DNA from: Pseudoneurospora amorphoporcata
Taxonomy: Eukaryota > Ascomycota > Sordariomycetes > Sordariales > Sordariaceae
Assembly: GCA_033297205.1 (NCBI GenBank)
Contig: MU859252.1
Coordinates: 1 to 64,000, forward strand
Length of the DNA stretch: 64,000 nt
Direction of reading: 5' to 3'
The position numbers and the translations under genes are program-made. Below the pieces are notes generated by a model. It saw nothing but the letters and a program-made list of their open reading frames with translations, made no database searches and was not told the origin of the DNA. Positions 30,643 to 41,840 of this stretch are shown one piece after another (position 1 is the stretch's first letter; each line of letters opens with the position of its first letter).

Positions 30643-31752
30643 TTAGTCGACCTCCTCGACGGTAGGGCCGTCGTTGGAGTCGGCGCCAGGCTGGCCGCCG
30701 GGGAAGCCGCCGGGAGCACCACCGGGCATGCCACCGGGGGGAGCACCACCAGCACCGTAGAACTTCATCATGATGGGGTTGGCAACAGCCTCGAGCTCCT
30801 TCTGATGCTCCTCGTACTCCTCACGAGTAGCCTGCTGGCTGTCGTCGAGCCAAGCGACGGTCTTGTCGATCTCGGCCTTGAGCTTCTCCTTGTCGGCAGC
30901 GTCAAGCTTCTCGTCGACCTTGGAGTCACTGAGAGTGTTGCGGAGAGAGTAGGCGTACGACTCAAGGCCGTTCTTGGCAGCGACGCGCTTGCCCTCAGCC
31001 TCATCCTCCTCCTTGAACTTCTCGGCCTCAGCAAGCATGCGCTCGATCTCCTCCTTAGACAGGCGACCCTTGTCGTTGGTAATGGTGATCTGGTTGGTCT
31101 TGCCGGTACCCTTCTCGAGGGCGGAGACGTTCATGATACCGTTGGCATCGACATCGAAGGTAACCTCGATCTGGGGGACACCGCGGGGAGCGGGGGGAAT
31201 GCCGGTAAGCTCGAACTTGCCGAGAAGGTTGTTGTCCTTGGTGCGCTGACGCTCACCCTCGTAGACCTGGATAAGGACACCGGGCTGGTTGTCGGAGAAG
31301 GTGGAGAAGACCTCGGACTTCTTAGTAGGAATGGTGGTGTTGCGGGGAATAAGCTTGGTCATCATGCCACCAGCGGTCTCGATACCGAGGGAAAGAGGGG
31401 CAACATCGAGAAGCAAGATCTCGGAAGTGGACTTGGAGGAGGTATCGCCGGAAAGAATGGCGGCCTGAACGGCAGCACCATAGGCAACGGCCTCATCGGG
31501 GTTGATGGACTTGTTGGGTTCTTTCCCGTTACTATTCATCCCTTTATTAGTCTCTGATCAAATTCGAACGGTTGTTTTGTGTGAAAAACTTACAAGTAGT
31601 CGCTGATGAGCTTCTGGATGCGGGGAATACGAGTGGAGCCACCGACGAGAACGATCTCGTGGACCTGGGACTTGTCGATCTTGGCATCGGTCAAGACACG
31701 GTCAACAGGCTGGATGGTGGAGCGGAAAAGGTCCTGGCAAAGCTCTTCGAAG

Positions 31753-31787
<35 letters not shown>

Positions 31788-32854
31788 CTCGAAGAGAGAG
31801 TCGATCTCAATGGAGGTCTGGGCGGAAGAAGAGAGGGTACGCTTGGCACGCTCGCAAGCAGTGCGGAGACGACGGAGGGCACGAGCGTTGGTGGAGAGAT
31901 CCTTCTTGTGCTGTGAGGGGGTTAGCATCTGACAATATGCACTGAGCTCGATGTTTTAGGCATCGACTGCAACATTTGAGGCGTTGAATTGAATGCTTTA
32001 GGCATTGAGCTCATGGCTTGAGAGGGATTACTGACCTTGCGCTTGAACTCCTGGACAAAGTGGTTGACGAGACGGTTGTCGAAATCCTCACCACCCAAGT
32101 GAGTATCACCGGCAGTGGACTTGACCTCGAAGATACCCTCCTCAATGGTAAGGAGAGAGACATCAAAGGTACCACCACCGAGATCGAAGATGAGGACGTT
32201 GCGCTCACCCTCGACCTTCTTGTCGAGACCGTAGGCAATGGCGGCAGCGGTGGGCTCGTTGATAATACGGAGGACGTTGAGGCCAGCAATGAGACCGGCA
32301 TCCTTGGTAGCCTGACGCTGGGAGTCGTTGAAGTAGGCGGGGACGGTGACAACGGCGTTGGTCACCTGGCCACCGAGGTAGGCCTCAGCGGTCTCACGCA
32401 TCTTGGTGAGGACCATGGAGGAGATCTCCTCGGGGGTGAAGGTCTTAGTCTCGCCCTTGAACTCGACCTGGATGACGGGCTTGCCGGCACGGTCGATGAT
32501 CTTGAAGGGGAAGTGCTTCATATCGGCCTGAACCTCAGGATCGTTGAACTTGCGACCGATGAGACGCTTGGCATCGAAGACGGTGTTGGCGGGGTTCATG
32601 GCGACCTGGTTCTTGGCGGCATCACCGATGAGACGCTCGGTGTCGGTGAAGGCGACGAACGAGGGGGTGGTGCGGTTACCCTGGTCATTGGCGATGATTT
32701 CGCAACTGGACGTGTATGTTAGTGAAATGCTTCATGGTACTTCAAGGTGAGGCCAAGGTGAACACCTCGGTCAAGGTGCAACTTACCGATCCTCACGGAA
32801 GACACCGACGCAAGAGTACGTCGTACCGAGATCAATACCGACGGCGGGAGCCAT
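30643..32854 (-). CDS. Cytosolic Hsp70 chaperone (SSA type)
   Basis: Four exons on the minus strand (32787-32854, 32036-32705, 31594-31910, 30643-31531) give 647 residues, the usual SSA length. Introns are 81, 125 and 62 bp. The ATPase signatures are all present: IDLGTTYSCVGVF at the start, VLIFDLGGGTFDVSLL and IVLVGGSTRIPRIQ. The C-terminus has a GGxPGG-rich linker and ends PTVEEVD, whose EEVD docks TPR co-chaperones and marks a cytosolic/nuclear Hsp70 rather than an ER or mitochondrial form. It folds nascent and stress-denatured proteins in an ATP cycle with J-proteins. A GAAnnTTC pair near 33274 could be part of a heat-shock element, but a triple-repeat element was not seen. Confidence 0.97.
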
Positions 32855-34565
32855 TTTGAATGTGTGTGATGTGCTGAAAAAGGGAAATGGGTATCGTTAT
32901 GAGAGAAAAAGAGAAAACAGCAGTTGGTTGAGTCGGATGGATGAGAACGCTTTCAACAATTCCCAAGATGTGGAAAAAAGAAGAGAAAAGCTGAGAGTCT
33001 GAGTGGATGTGCGTGATGGGGGAGTCGCAATTATTTGTTTGCAAGAACAGTGGTTTGAGAAAAGAAAGGTGGGCTGTGGAGGGGCAGACGGAGCTCCAGA
33101 ATTTAAGTTAGTGGTCGTTGTTGCTTCTACGAGCTTCTGTTCGTTTCCTTAACCCACTACACCGGGGTACATCAGGGTACTTGTGCGCCGCCGGGCGCAT
33201 TCCGTCGCATCCAGTCGCATCCAGTCGCAACCCGCCCCAACCGGTTCCCGCGCGCAGCCTCCAGATGGTAATCGAAGCTTCTTTCAGGCGCCAGCACCAT
33301 CTCTTTTTGTTATCATTGTTCGCGATGCAATCTGTCCAAATTTGGTAGAAATGGAGTGACTTGCGACTGGAAAACAGGTACGTACCGACTTGGGCTGGTA
33401 TTGGCGCGCACATGGTCCGTTCACTTGCCGCCAAGCCAGATGGAGACAGCCTCTTGAGGTACCGTGCGTTGAGAACTTGAGCTGTGTTCTGCCCTACGGC
33501 CCTGTTGATGTCAGGGTCATTTATGATTCATTACGGTATTGATGACGGTTTCATCCTTCTTGGCGAGGATAGCTTGCCGTTTGTCAGTCTGCGGTCGCCC
33601 CACGTTTTGTTTACATTGCCCCTTTTTTCGTGATTCCCTGCGACCCAGTTGAGCCTCAAGTTGCGCCAACTCCCCAAAACATGGATCTCATTATTATTAT
33701 TTTTTACAGCTACATCTCTGTATCTCGTAAAGTCTTATTTGAAAACATGCATCTTTTCAGGCCCCCAACTCTGTCGCAAACCGGTCGCAAAATGCGGCTG
33801 TTGTGTCTCCAGGGGTGCGCATTGCCACCCGTTGGTTTGTGTGGTTGCGCGGCGGCGTTGGCGTTTGGCCATGACAGTTCTTGTACACTAGTTGCGACAG
33901 GTTTCTACAAGTACTGTGATGTACCTCGCTGCAAACTCCCCCTTGAACTCTCAACTTACCCTTGCATCATGGACGAGCTGGCAGTGGATTGTGGGGTTTC
34001 TCTTTACGGATGGAAACCTTGAACAGCGAAACACAGTCATGACGGTCTCGATGGCTGATTTCTGACTTATAATTCCGAGGGTCCCGACGCTGTAATATTG
34101 ACAAATTGGCTACAGCTTCATACAATGGAAGTTCTCATGCTGAATTTGAGAGGCGTTTTCAGAGCTCTTTCCCCTGTTTTTTAGGTTTCCTTTCAGCTCC
34201 AGAAGATGAAAGAAGCCCGACTTCTCCACCAACCAACCCCATTGCAGCATTGCCCGTCGGCCCCACAGCGGCGGGGCGCATGAAGTCATGACTGGCGATA
34301 AGATAAGACACTAGCGCGCCCCGCAATCCAATTGGATTCGACGATGAGCCAGACGGGAGGGCAGGAGGGACAAAGGAGGAGGGGCAAAGGGGAACAATAC
34401 CTGCTACTGCCCCTGTACTGTAGGTACCTAGAGCTCTCGTCGATACCGGAGCTTGCGGCGTGTGTGTCTTGGAGTCAAAGCCCCCATCATCAACTCCATC
34501 CAGCATCATCATCGACGAAAACGACTTGAGCTCCGTTCCGTCAACCGCTTCGTGATACCGACATC
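32855..34565. other. Intergenic: hsp70 upstream region and flank
   Basis: The left part is the hsp70 5' leader and promoter. GAAGCTTC near 33274 is a two-unit heat-shock-like motif. GTCGCATCCA-type repeats lie near 33208-33230. No supported gene; open frames here are not conserved. Confidence 0.4.
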
Positions 34566-35844
34566 ATGTTGATCAAGGAGAGCTACGCGGACGTCAAGAC
34601 CTTTGCCAATGGCAAGGAGTCGACCATGAGTTAGTCAATTCATTCACCTCGTTGCCTCGCACGTCGAATGCGCCCCGTCGCAAACATGCCTAGTCTAGGT
34701 AGCTTGTCTCTAACGCGCCAAAAAATAAACAACAGGAATCTTCCTCTTCCACCCAACCATCCCCGGATATCCCAATGCGTGAGCACCATCGCCGTGACAT
34801 CTCGACTTCTAGACACTCGTACATGCCTCGTCTCATACCTCTCCCATCTGCAGGCGCTTCCCCGGAGTTGCCCTCTTCAGTGAAATCTACCAAGGTCAGA
34901 CCCGAATAGCAGACCCCGAGGAGAAATGGAGCTGTCCAGCTGCAACTGAAGCTGGGTCTCAGATGCTCCGGGCGCAGGGGAGCCGCGATGGCTGGTACCG
35001 GTGACCGCCGAAAACTGACAACGTCTTTCGCGCCCAAACAGTGACCGGCCCCGTTGCCCGCTTCGCCCGCCAAATCGCCGGTCAAGGCTACATCGTCGCC
35101 GCCCCGAGCAGCTATCACGACTTCACCGGCCCCGAGCCTCTCGCCTACGATGTTCCTGGCACCGATCAAGGCAACGAGTGGAAGGTAGTCAAGACTTTGG
35201 ACTCGTACGATGAGGACTCGCGCAGGACCGTCGACTACCTCCTGTCTCTGCCGACCTGCACCGGCCGCATTGGCGCGACGGGCATGTGTCTGGGTGGCCA
35301 TCTTGCTCTGAGAGCTGCTGTGTGTCTTTCTCCCTGGCCATTTTACCCTTAAGCTCCAACAAACTAACTTTGTCTCGCCCAGCTCGACCCCCGTATAACC
35401 GCCGCCATTGCCTACTTTGGCACCGACATCCACTCTCGCACACTCGGTCCAAACGATGGTCCCAACACCTCAGCGTCCGCTCCCACTCCTCGCCCTGACC
35501 CGACAACCGCGTCCGGCTTCGTCGCCCCTCACACCATCGACCAGTTCGAGAAGCTCCAGCACTGCGAAGTAGCCATGATCTTCGGCATCAAGGATACACA
35601 CGTACCAGACGCTGGCCGCGATCTGATCCGCGCCAAGCTCAGAGAGGCTGGAGTGACCTTTAGCTTCTACGAGTTCGCCTGGGCACAGCATGCCTTTATC
35701 AGAGATGAGTTGAGCAAGGGGCGGTACGACCCGGCCATCACAAAGGTTTGCTTCGAGGTGCTGTTGGAGACTTTTGGACGGGTCTTGAAGACGGATTTGG
35801 GCCAGGGGACGGGGGAAAAGGAGGAGGTGGAGCACGTTTGTTAG
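34566..35844 (+). CDS. Dienelactone hydrolase family protein
   Basis: Five exons (34566-34629, 34736-34778, 34854-34894, 35042-35319, 35383-35844) give 295 residues. The short early exons join to RIFLFHPTIPGYPNARFPG in frame, typical of this family. The alpha/beta-hydrolase triad is visible: nucleophile Cys in GATGMCLGGHLAL, Asp in GIKDTHVPDAG and His in AQHAFIRDE. Members hydrolyse dienelactones or related cyclic esters; the fungal branch includes yeast Aim2, whose substrate is unclear. No signal peptide is seen, so it is probably cytosolic. The last part has an insert (GPNDGPNTSASAPTPRPD). The intron between HLALRAA and LDPRITAAIAYFG falls just after the nucleophile region. Confidence 0.9.
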
Positions 35845-36730
35845 ATGGTTGAACAAGAAAGAGCAGGAGGAGTGTATGGAAGTGAGTGGTGGTGAGTGTC
35901 CCGTACCACCTACAATGCACACTATCGGAAACGGGAATTCTAGATCTTCTAGACAAAGTTCGTTTTTCTGGCAAACATATCAAGAGACAACAAGCGCCAG
36001 AAGCGGACACCGTTCCCACGGTGTCTGTCCAGACGGTGATTGACGCCTCGTGACCACAACCACAGAAGATGGAAAGCCAGGAAGGTTAGCGCTAGGGCTG
36101 AGCCTCAACAAGCGACAGCGAGCACCAACGGACGGGACCCCTGATGGAAGCCTTAGCAGACCTGGACTTCTGACACGAATCTTATCCACAGTGTATGGAC
36201 CTAACTGGTTCGAAGACAATGGTTTGCGTAGTCCTACTGCTTGTCAAGTGAGAGAAAGAAGGAAATCCCATGTCTTTTGCTTTCCAGCTGGTTCAATGAT
36301 GGAGTGTCTGCATTTCTGGGCCAAGCCAAGCGGCAGCCCAGCCAGAACAAGCCAAGACAAACCGCCAGCGGATATCAATCCAAACCTAGATTCTCACCTA
36401 ACTCAACAACTGAACATCTGTCTTCCGACGTCTTTCATCATCCAATCTTTCCAGATCTCCAATCCTCTCCTCAAATCATCGCTGCCTCGCTGGCTATCCT
36501 ATTCTCCGATCCCTTCCTCGCCCCTTTTCCTTACATTCCCACGATGCCATACGCGCCACGATTGATCGCCATACAACCTGTTGACCTGTTGTCTTTCTTC
36601 GCGTAACCGTCCACTCCAAAGAAAAGACGCCACACCTCAGCATTAAACGACGTCGGCATCTTTGGGTCTGGGGTCGCGGCTAAAACGTAAAACAAACCTA
36701 ACGAAACCACAGCGGTAGAGAGAAAAGAAG

Positions 36731-36770
<40 letters not shown>

Positions 36771-38634
36771 GGGAAACAGAGAAGGGCAAGCCAATCATTA
36801 TCCACCGTTACGCTTCTTTGACGAGACTTCTCTAGCAGCTCTAGATTAGGCGTTAGTTTCGACATAGGGCTGATGCCTGGCCTGGTCTCCATCCGGGGTG
36901 CATGTGGGCTGAGCATCGACAGGTATGTATGTAGTGTAACAACTGAAGCCAACACTTTAATTTGACCGTTACCGCTACACGTTCGGTTGCGTGGAACCAG
37001 GAAGGACCTGAAAGGACCAGGAATTGGACATGGACATGGATGCTTTTACACGTAGCTGAACAACCGACTATCCGCCAAACAAACATCTTTGGCTGCTAAG
37101 CTTCGCTAATGATGATGTACCCTTGCACGTACGGGTGATGTGGAAGTTCTGGCGATGTCTGGAGTGGAGGTGTTGTTGACTAGATGGATGGCTGGCCTCG
37201 ATGGGTTTCATGTTGGTTTCATTAGGTAGACTAGACTGGAGAAGCCGTCGGTCAGGGAGTTTGTTGACTTTTTGGAGTGGAACATGAACTGTTAACTTTT
37301 TGCTGTTGAGCTGTTCTGTCTGTTTTGGGGACTGGAGGAACTTGAAGGCAAGAAGATGGATGTGGAAATGGACGGGACATATAAACCACGAGCGTCCCTC
37401 CCTCTCATCAACGTTGAGACAAGCGTGTAGTCCTATCAGGTGTTCCTAGTTACCTTATATAGTCGATCAATCATTGACTACCTACCTCAGCTAACAGGCC
37501 TTACCAGTTACCGCATCTAATGTGATGGACCCGGAGGTTACCTAGTAAGATGCTGGGTCGTGATCATACCTAGGTTACGTAGAGGTACGTCAAGGCAAGG
37601 CAAGGGAGTCTGTCTGTCTGTCTCTGTGCTACCTTACCGTAGACATGTCCCTGACTGACTTATGCCTTGCTCGAATCCGTACCTAGTCTAGGTAGTAGAG
37701 GTATCTGTCTGACCTGATGATCTCCATCCTTTCCGAGTTTCCGTTCGGTGAACACGAACCCTTCGAACAGAACATACTGCATGTGGAAGCGGAAAAAGCA
37801 GAAAGATGCAACGGTTATGTACATAGGTACTAGATGCAAGCAAGCTAAGGTAACTACCTAAGCAAGCAAGCAAGCGAGCGAACGAGAGAGTAAAGATATC
37901 CGATCCGATTTGGGCTTCACGCCGGCATCGGCATCGAACAAGCGCTCCGGTCATAACAGGAGAAACTATGTCATTGGAGTGGGAGAACGTGCGGGCACAT
38001 CAATGAAGGGAGGCAGCCTAGCTAAGGTACCTTACCTTTGTACGCTCATGTTACTGTCTGAGTTCGCGGCGGTTAATAACAAGGCGATGGGTGGTCTAAT
38101 TGAGGGCGTAACCTTCCATCCTTGGTTGATTCATGTTGCTGGAAGTGCATTCATTGCTCGGTTCTCCGATTTGATCTGGATGCTGGCATGCTGGCATCAA
38201 ATGCTGCAAGGACACTTTTAAATCTCTGACCAACGATTGCGAACATTGAAAGAATCAGTAATTGAGTTGAGGCACCGTGCTGGAAATGACATGAGGTATT
38301 GACTCAGGTAACGATTGATTTTGTTTGTAGAATAAGCTGTACGAATGCCGACGAAAGAATGTCGGGGGTTCGGTGTGTATTGTTTTCACATTAATAGCCA
38401 AAAGAAACAACCGCGCTATCAATGGAATCACTCGTTCCAGTCCACCAAAAGCTTTCATTATCCAAGCCATCATAACCCAAATCTTCAATTTTCGCTGTTC
38501 ATCTTTTACTTCCTTTCGCAATCCGCAATCATTCCGCACTACGTCCATGTCCTTCCCTCATAGACCCTATCCATAGTTCCATAAGGTACCTTACCCAATC
38601 ACCCCAGCCCCTTCTCTCCAGAACGGATATGTAA
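35845..38634. other. Long intergenic stretch with homopolymer tracts
   Basis: No supported gene in about 2.8 kb. There is an A-run of about 30 followed by a G-run near 36731-36773, and many AGGTACC/TACCTAGG-type short palindromes. A GTG-initiated frame at 36050-36565 has no recognisable content. It is a candidate place for non-coding transcripts, but nothing specific is seen. Confidence 0.4.
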
Positions 38635-38757
38635 GGTACCTACTGCTTACCTGTAGGTATCCTTCAAGAACAACTGCATGTTGACGTCAAAAGCAGTCTT
38701 GAGTAGTAGACCCATGTTTGCGCCCTGGTGTTCCCACATGTTGACCATCATCCACGT
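38635..38757 (-). pseudogene. SEY1 fragment: end of exon 1 plus splice donor
   Basis: The minus strand reads WEHQGANMGLLLKTAFDVNM then QLFLKD. The intact SEY1 at 50290-50400 has WEHQVGLYQGANMGLLKTV, FEVNMQLFLKDK. The match continues through the intron donor region (AAGCAGTAGGTA). A 15-bp deletion lies between two CCTGG repeats. The orientation is the same as SEY1. It directly abuts the stop codon of the neighbouring gene ending at 38760. Confidence 0.82.
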
Positions 38758-38759
38758 CA

Positions 38760-39957
38760 TCACCACCACTTCCCTATTCTCCTCAACAACACCCTCTCAT
38801 TGCTTGCTATATAATTTTCAGGTGGTCAAGTCAGCATACGCATTCAACTAACAAAAAAGGCCAAAGGTAGACAGAAGCAAAAGTGTTTCAGGCAAGGCAA
38901 GGTACTCACACAAATACGGCCCAGTCCCAATCTGATCCAGACCCAGACCCGGGCCATGCCCATCAGCTTGAGCACCATTTCTCACATGCACCACCTTGAC
39001 CACTCCGGCATCAATCCACCACCCCGGGACTTCAACTTGTCCGTCCATGTCATGAGTATGAACAAGTTGAATGTACACGTGCCAGTCGCCGGGGTCTTGG
39101 AAACGAAGCCCCGAGAGGACGAGGGATCGCTGGCCTAGCGTGTCTTGGACGGGGATGGCGTTGAGGTGCGTGTGGAAGTAGGTGATGGCGTTATTTCCGT
39201 TCAAGACGGCGTTGGTGGTGTTCGTGATGGCGGCGGCCGGGGCTAGGTTGATTGGGCCGACTGGACCCCCGTTGAATAGGTTGGCTGGGTCGATTGGGGC
39301 TTGGTTGTTGACTGGGTTGACTTGGCTGGCTGGGTACATGTAGGCTGGATTGACTGCGTTCCCGTTGAGTGCGGTGACTAGGTCGATCAGGTCGAAGGAG
39401 TTGTTGACTTGGCGGTTGACCGGGTTGAATAGGTCACCCATGTTGACCTGGCGGGCTGGGGCTGGGTTGGTGTTGCCATTTATCCCATTTGTTTGGATCG
39501 GGTTGTGGTTCTGGGTTGCTTGGGCCTGGTTCTGGATATACTGGATAAGGGTCCGGATCTGGTTCTGAATATCGTCCTGGCTCTGGTTCGGGCTCATCAC
39601 CGCCCCTGCAGGGGTACCTGTACCTAGAAGTTTGGTGGCGTATGCATGAATGGAAAGCCCTCCGAGCTGCGCTTCCTAGGCGGGGAGGCGGATCACGGCC
39701 GGATTGCAGCTGTCGTCCTCGAAGTTGTCCATGATGGAGTTGCGGAGCGGGATGGTGAGGGTGGGAGTATCGGGGAGCGGAAGGGGGGAAAGATCTGGGG
39801 AGGGGGCCTCGGAGTTCATGTTGGAGCTGGAGGGTGCATATGACGCATCGTCATTGTCCGCGTCCGGGGGGTCGATGGCAGGGGGACTGAGCAAGGGGGG
39901 CGGTTCGGGGTAATCGTGCGGTGGCGGGGAGCTTAGAGGTTGCTGCGGGGAGGGCAT
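38760..39957 (-). CDS. Unrecognised protein, paralogue 1, with an in-frame UAG
   Basis: Exons 38910-39957 and 38760-38806 (103-bp intron) keep one frame of 364 codons, interrupted by a single TAG at 39676-39678. The stop falls inside a block shared with paralogue 2: LTIPLRNSI...NPAVIRLPA before it and EAQLGGLSIHAYATK after it, against LILPLRTPI...NNAVIQLPA, NLCVYARAT. Both end with a short second exon, SSNERVLLRRIGKWW here and TDAETQLLRDVGMWW in paralogue 2. An Asn/Gln-rich insert of about 120 residues lies between the two conserved halves. The core SLVLSGLRFQDPGDWHVYIQL faintly recalls velvet-type beta strands, but that is only a guess. It is either a recently broken gene, a readthrough gene or a sequence error. 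Confidence 0.6.
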
Positions 39958-40842
39958 TTAAACGTTTTAACGAGGTTGTGGTTGTGATGTTGGTGGTGAT
40001 CTGGATGTGATTGAGACTGGAGTGTTGGTTGATGCTGAAGCCGATGCTTCTGGTCCTGAACTGATGATGGTATTGGGTGCTGGTTGAGCGAGATAGTTGA
40101 CGTGCTCTGGATTGATGTTGTGATGGGTGATTGTTGGGACTGGAGAAGACAACATCAGAGAAAACATGCCGAGTTCTTTCATTCCGTCCCATTCCCTCCT
40201 GAGCTTTCCTCATCTCATCTCATCTCGTCTCGTCCTTCACCAGCCAACCAGCCAACCACTCCCGTCGGCAACCACGGCCTTATAACCCCCTCATCCCGTA
40301 GCTCCTTCCAACATCCCCAGCCAACGACCCTCGGGTCGGATAGCGCAAACAGTAGTGCCGTGCCAGCTCTGCATCTCCCACCCCGGGCCAACCATCGAAC
40401 TACAAGTAGTTCGATATAGTTCGATTCGCGCCCGGGGCAGATCATGAGGTTCTTTTCAACAAAGACAAAAAAGGGCCGACAGCGTGCCATCCATGTCGTA
40501 CACCGCGGGATTCGTACACTAGCGGACTTACTGGGCCAGTTGAACCGAGCAACTGGCTGTGCTATCCGTTGGCCTCTCTTTTTTTTTCCCCCTTTTTTTT
40601 TGGCGTCGTTTTGCTGCACTAATATCGCCGCCATGTGTTGTGGTGTTTTTTGTATCGGCATGAGTCGTTGGACCAAAAAGGAGAAGATAATGAGAAGAGA
40701 AGTAGGTCAAAAGGCAATACGCAAACTTTTATTTTCTGTCTTGAGAACAATGCAGTTTCACTTTTAATCCCACCACCATGACGATTCCTCCCAGTCAACG
40801 TATAGTGACAATCGATACCTTAGCCTCATTCCTTCCCGTCAT
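39958..40842. other. Intergenic stretch with a cruciform-forming inverted repeat
   Basis: Upstream region of paralogue 1 and 3' flank of paralogue 2. At 40381-40437 CCCCGGGC and GCCCGGGG enclose a perfect 10-bp hairpin (ATCGAACTAC, AA, GTAGTTCGAT at 40394-40415). A second hairpin, CCAGTTG/CAACTGG, lies near 40538. No gene is supported. Confidence 0.5.
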
Positions 40843-41346
40843 TCAAGGCAGCCACCACATGCCAACATCTCTCAACAGCTGCGTCTCCGCGTCGGCTAGG
40901 AAACACTCTGTCAGCGCACGCCAAACACAACGGTAACTTGGCTTGGAAACATGAACAGAAGACTTACTCAAATACGGCCCTTGCCCAACGTCCACAAAGC
41001 CAATCTCGACCTGTACATGCCCGGCCGAAATCCTCCAAAGCTCCTGCCCAGTGCGATGTTCCACTCCATACAACTCGATCCTCCACCGGCCAATTTCCGA
41101 GAAGGTCAAGCCATTGAGGATCACATACCTCCTGCAACTCGAGTCCTCAACCGGAGTGGAATTCAACAGTACATCGAAAGCGGAGAGCAAAGGGTTGGGG
41201 TCATCGGTGTTGGTGGCGCGGGCGTAGACGCAAAGATTGGCGGGCTGGTAGAAGGCGGGAAGCTGGATGACGGCGTTATTGCAGGCGGGGTTGTGGGTGT
41301 GGATGGGGGTGCGGAGGGGGAGGATGAGGCGGGGGGAGGAGGACAT
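40843..41346 (-). CDS. Unrecognised small protein, paralogue 2
   Basis: Exons 40968-41346 and 40843-40895 give 143 residues. The 72-bp intron was placed so that the last exon aligns with that of paralogue 1: PYL-TDAETQLLRDVGMWW against PYL-SSNERVLLRRIGKWW. The shared plan is a Pro-Leu-Arg opening, a VI(Q/R)LPA block, a RRYVILNGLTFSEIGRWRIEL core, a HVQVEIG strand, GQGPYL at the donor and a WW ending. There is no signal peptide or membrane segment, and the pattern suggests a small beta-sheet domain. The family and function are not recognised. It is intact, in contrast with paralogue 1, about 0.9 kb away in the same orientation. Confidence 0.7.
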   Translation of the reverse strand: MSSSPRLILPLRTPIHTHNPACNNAVIQLPAFYQPANLCVYARATNTDDPNPLLSAFDVLLNSTPVEDSSCRRYVILNGLTFSEIGRWRIELYGVEHRTGQELWRISAGHVQVEIGFVDVGQGPYLSKSSVHVSKPSYRCVWRALTECFLADAETQLLRDVGMWWLP

Positions 41347-41828
41347 GTTTTTTTGGATTTCTTTTTCGATTTTGGTGGCTGGGGTCTGGTGTTGATGGTA
41401 GTGAAGTTGATGTTGGGAGTCTGATGATGGTTGGGAAAGCGGGCAAGGTTGAGGGCTATAAATACCTCGAGCATGATATCCCCTTTGAACTCATTGCAAC
41501 AGTAAGTGGCTTCTTGTCTCACGGGAGAGGTGATTGTGATTCATCACCATTGCCATAACCACCAACAGAGAGAGGACGAGTTTGCTCGGTCAGGTCGAGA
41601 CTGTATGTTCTATTACCATGATGCATTGATGCGTTCGTTTTTCTTGGGCATGCTTAAGTTGTTGATGATTTCGGCTTGCGTTGATCAGGATTGTGGCGCT
41701 TGTTCGTTTGACTTGTTGTTGAACATGATTACGCATCCGAGGTGGTTGATAGACGGGACTGTCGGTGACGAGTAAGATGGCATTCATTTGATTGAACTCG
41801 GTAACTCCAGTCGCCGGCCCATCCATCG
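41347..41828. other. Intergenic: upstream of paralogue 2, 3' flank of RNase H2A
   Basis: No supported gene. A TATAAATA motif near 41458 lies about 110 bp upstream of the paralogue 2 start on its coding strand side and may be chance. Confidence 0.4.
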
Positions 41829-41840
41829 TGCGATGCACAC

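Noticed and set aside
31922..32722. Long plus-strand open frames opposite hsp70 (also 30637-31557)
   Set aside because: Mirror frames of a codon-biased gene; their amino-acid composition (Gly/Leu/Val repeats) follows from the antisense of hsp70 and shows no domain.
33271..33290. Heat-shock element upstream of hsp70
   Set aside because: Only a two-unit GAAnnTTC plus a weak third TTC was found, about 420 bp from the start codon; too little to list as a site.
34690..35433. 247-residue minus-strand frame opposite the dienelactone hydrolase gene
   Set aside because: Spans several spliced exons and introns of the real gene in antisense, with no recognisable protein features.
36050..36565. 171-residue plus-strand frame in the 35.8-38.6 kb intergenic stretch
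   Set aside because: Starts at a GTG, is low in conserved content and has no homologous pattern; treated as chance.
40480..40560. Possible tRNA-like fold on the minus strand
   Set aside because: A CCAGTTG/CAACTGG hairpin and a CGAATCCCGCGG stretch recall tRNA arms, but no acceptor or T-arm pairing could be built.
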